Source of the DNA: Zelopaecilomyces penicillatus
Lineage: Eukaryota > Ascomycota > Sordariomycetes > Hypocreales > Pseudodiploosporaceae
NCBI GenBank assembly: GCA_005765155.1
Contig: VCCP01000001.1
Span: 7,130,001-7,194,000, forward strand
DNA: 64,000 nt
Reading direction: 5' to 3'
In this document: positions 63,036-64,000 of the stretch, one piece after another
How the letters are laid out: each line of letters opens with the position of its first letter
Position numbering within the stretch: position 1 is the first letter of the stretch
The notes under the pieces: generated by a model
The model's input: only the letters and a program-made list of their open reading frames with translations
The model's database searches: none
What the model was told of the DNA's origin: nothing
Made by a program: the position numbers and the translations under genes

Positions 63036-63761
63036 ATGATGAAGCCTATCCTGGCCGAGGCAGTTTCTGCTGTCATCTCGACAGCGAAGAAGGTCGCCGG
63101 CACCAACGCGGCGTCGACGCGGATGGCCTTCGTGGGTGGTCTAGCGGTGACCCGCCTAACGAAACACCGACAGACTAATGTTTGTATATCTATTGCTTCC
63201 TCTCATGTACGGGCTGACCAGGAGGTGTCTCAGGATATCGACGTGTTTTTCGTTGGCGAACTACAGGGCCGCAAGGTCAGGACAGAGCTTTCGCGCGCAC
63301 ACAGCGCGTTTCACCACAACTTCGAGGCCATCATAGGTCTCACATATAAATCCCCAATTCTGGGGGAGATCGTCAAGGTCGACATCCTCGACATGCCCGC
63401 TGTATGCTTGAGCCCCTTGAAACAGACGTACTCCCGCCCTGTATTAAGACATGTGTAGCTTAGATTCGAGCCGAGGACGTTGCCGTTAAGCGATGTCACG
63501 CTTAACAACCTGCCGTGGCCGACCCGCGATGATCTTATCTCGATGAAGGCCCTCAGTGCCTCCGAGCGGTTCCATGTGGAGAAGGTCCGCAAGGACGTGG
63601 CAGATATCGTGGCCCTGCTGGAGGTGCAGCCCGGTCCATTGCTGTTCCTCGGCTCTCCCACGGCTCATGCCAATAAGGCCATGGTGAAGGAGCTGGTGCC
63701 GAAGCTCGCCCAGTTCGGTAGCTGGTCAGAAGCGGAGTGGCTCGAGAGACTCGGGTTATAA
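63036..63761 (+). CDS. Hypothetical protein with nucleotidyltransferase-like pattern
   Basis: Proposed join(63036..63401, 63459..63761), 222 aa. The first part contains MAFVGGLAVTRL followed by QDIDVFFVGEL. A GG-x-A helix then D-I-D on a beta strand is the signature of the nucleotidyltransferase fold, as in small fungal proteins annotated as hypothetical. After an intron with donor GTATGC and acceptor TGTAG, the frame continues LRFEPRTLPLSDVTLNNLPWPTRDDLISMKALSASER, where the late Lys helix is also typical of that fold. A second short intron (63180-63221, 42 nt, with a CTGAC branch site) is possible; because it is a multiple of three, both forms stay open. Function, substrate and even expression are uncertain. 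Confidence 0.5.
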
Positions 63762-64000
63762 TCACCCATATCTAGACGTAATTCCGTCTGTATTGTCACG
63801 GAGTCCATTGACGGTTCCCCGTTTTTCTGGTTCGCGGAATCAGTACTGATGGAGAGCATCGAAATTGGATATGGAGACCCGACCTTAGGCACGTCATTAA
63901 AAGGTCTCACCTTGTCTATCGACCTGACCAGGTGTCTTGATGGTGAAGGAAGAAAATACCGGATCCAGGTAGGGGGCTGACCCGTCCGCGGGGAGTCCGT

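Noticed and set aside
1..64000. tRNA, rRNA or CRISPR features
   Set aside because: I looked for tRNA B-box-like GGTTCGA contexts and regular spaced repeats; the few GGTTCGA matches lie in coding sequence or without a cloverleaf, and no array is present.
1..64000. Intact transposable element
   Set aside because: No transposase, reverse transcriptase or clear terminal repeats were seen; only the short GC-rich repeat block at 41.5-41.9 kb is suspicious.

Overview
This is filamentous-fungus (Pezizomycotina) nuclear DNA. The genes are interrupted by short introns (about 50-100 nt, GT-AG, several with CTGAC or CTCAC-like branch sites). The families are ascomycete ones: a giant multimodular NRPS, a highly reducing PKS, a TRI5-type terpene cyclase, an mpaB-type oxygenase, a fungal rhodopsin-like 7TM protein and a UMTA/LaeA-like methyltransferase. 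The gene set would suit a Hypocreales-type Sordariomycete, but the species cannot be read from the sequence alone.

Layout. 1.1-32.1 kb (+) is a single NRPS gene of two exons encoding about 10,296 aa. It has eight A-T modules, three epimerization domains, a terminal cyclization-type C domain and a dead trailing carrier domain. 33.2-34.2 kb (-) is a five-exon SAM methyltransferase convergent with the NRPS. 36.0-37.1 kb (-) is a multi-TM DUF7703-like protein, and 38.5-39.3 kb (-) a DUF6891-like acidic protein. 40.0-41.1 kb (-) is a TRI5-family sesquiterpene cyclase. It is divergent, across a 2.3-kb intergenic region carrying a GC-rich repeat, from an mpaB-like ER oxygenase (43.4-44.9 kb, +, five exons). 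45.2-46.8 kb (-) is a seven-exon rhodopsin-like protein and 48.1-49.5 kb (-) a four-exon amidohydrolase. 51.1-58.9 kb (-) is a five-exon HR-PKS (KS-AT-DH-MT-ER-KR-ACP, 2,526 aa). 59.8-61.0 kb (-) is a metallophosphoesterase, and 63.0-63.8 kb (+) a small nucleotidyltransferase-fold candidate.

How they may work together. Three backbone enzyme classes (peptide, terpene, polyketide) lie within 60 kb. The terpene cyclase and mpaB-like oxygenase form the clearest functional pair: one makes a terpene, the other belongs to a family that oxidatively cleaves isoprenoid chains. The NRPS appears self-contained: it initiates with an A domain and ends in a CT domain, so a cyclic peptide is likely. Its sixth adenylation domain has lost the substrate-anchoring Asp and several ATP-site residues, so the product is probably a heptapeptide, or an octapeptide if module 6 is loaded in trans. 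The PKS has no thioesterase. No transporter, P450 or zinc-cluster regulator is visible, so any such partners lie outside the window or are unlinked.

The most interesting observations are the decayed NRPS module 6 with intact T, E and C domains, the Ser-to-Ala terminal carrier domain, the terpene cyclase/mpaB-like pair with its shared repeat-bearing promoter region, and a non-canonical PKS ketoreductase.
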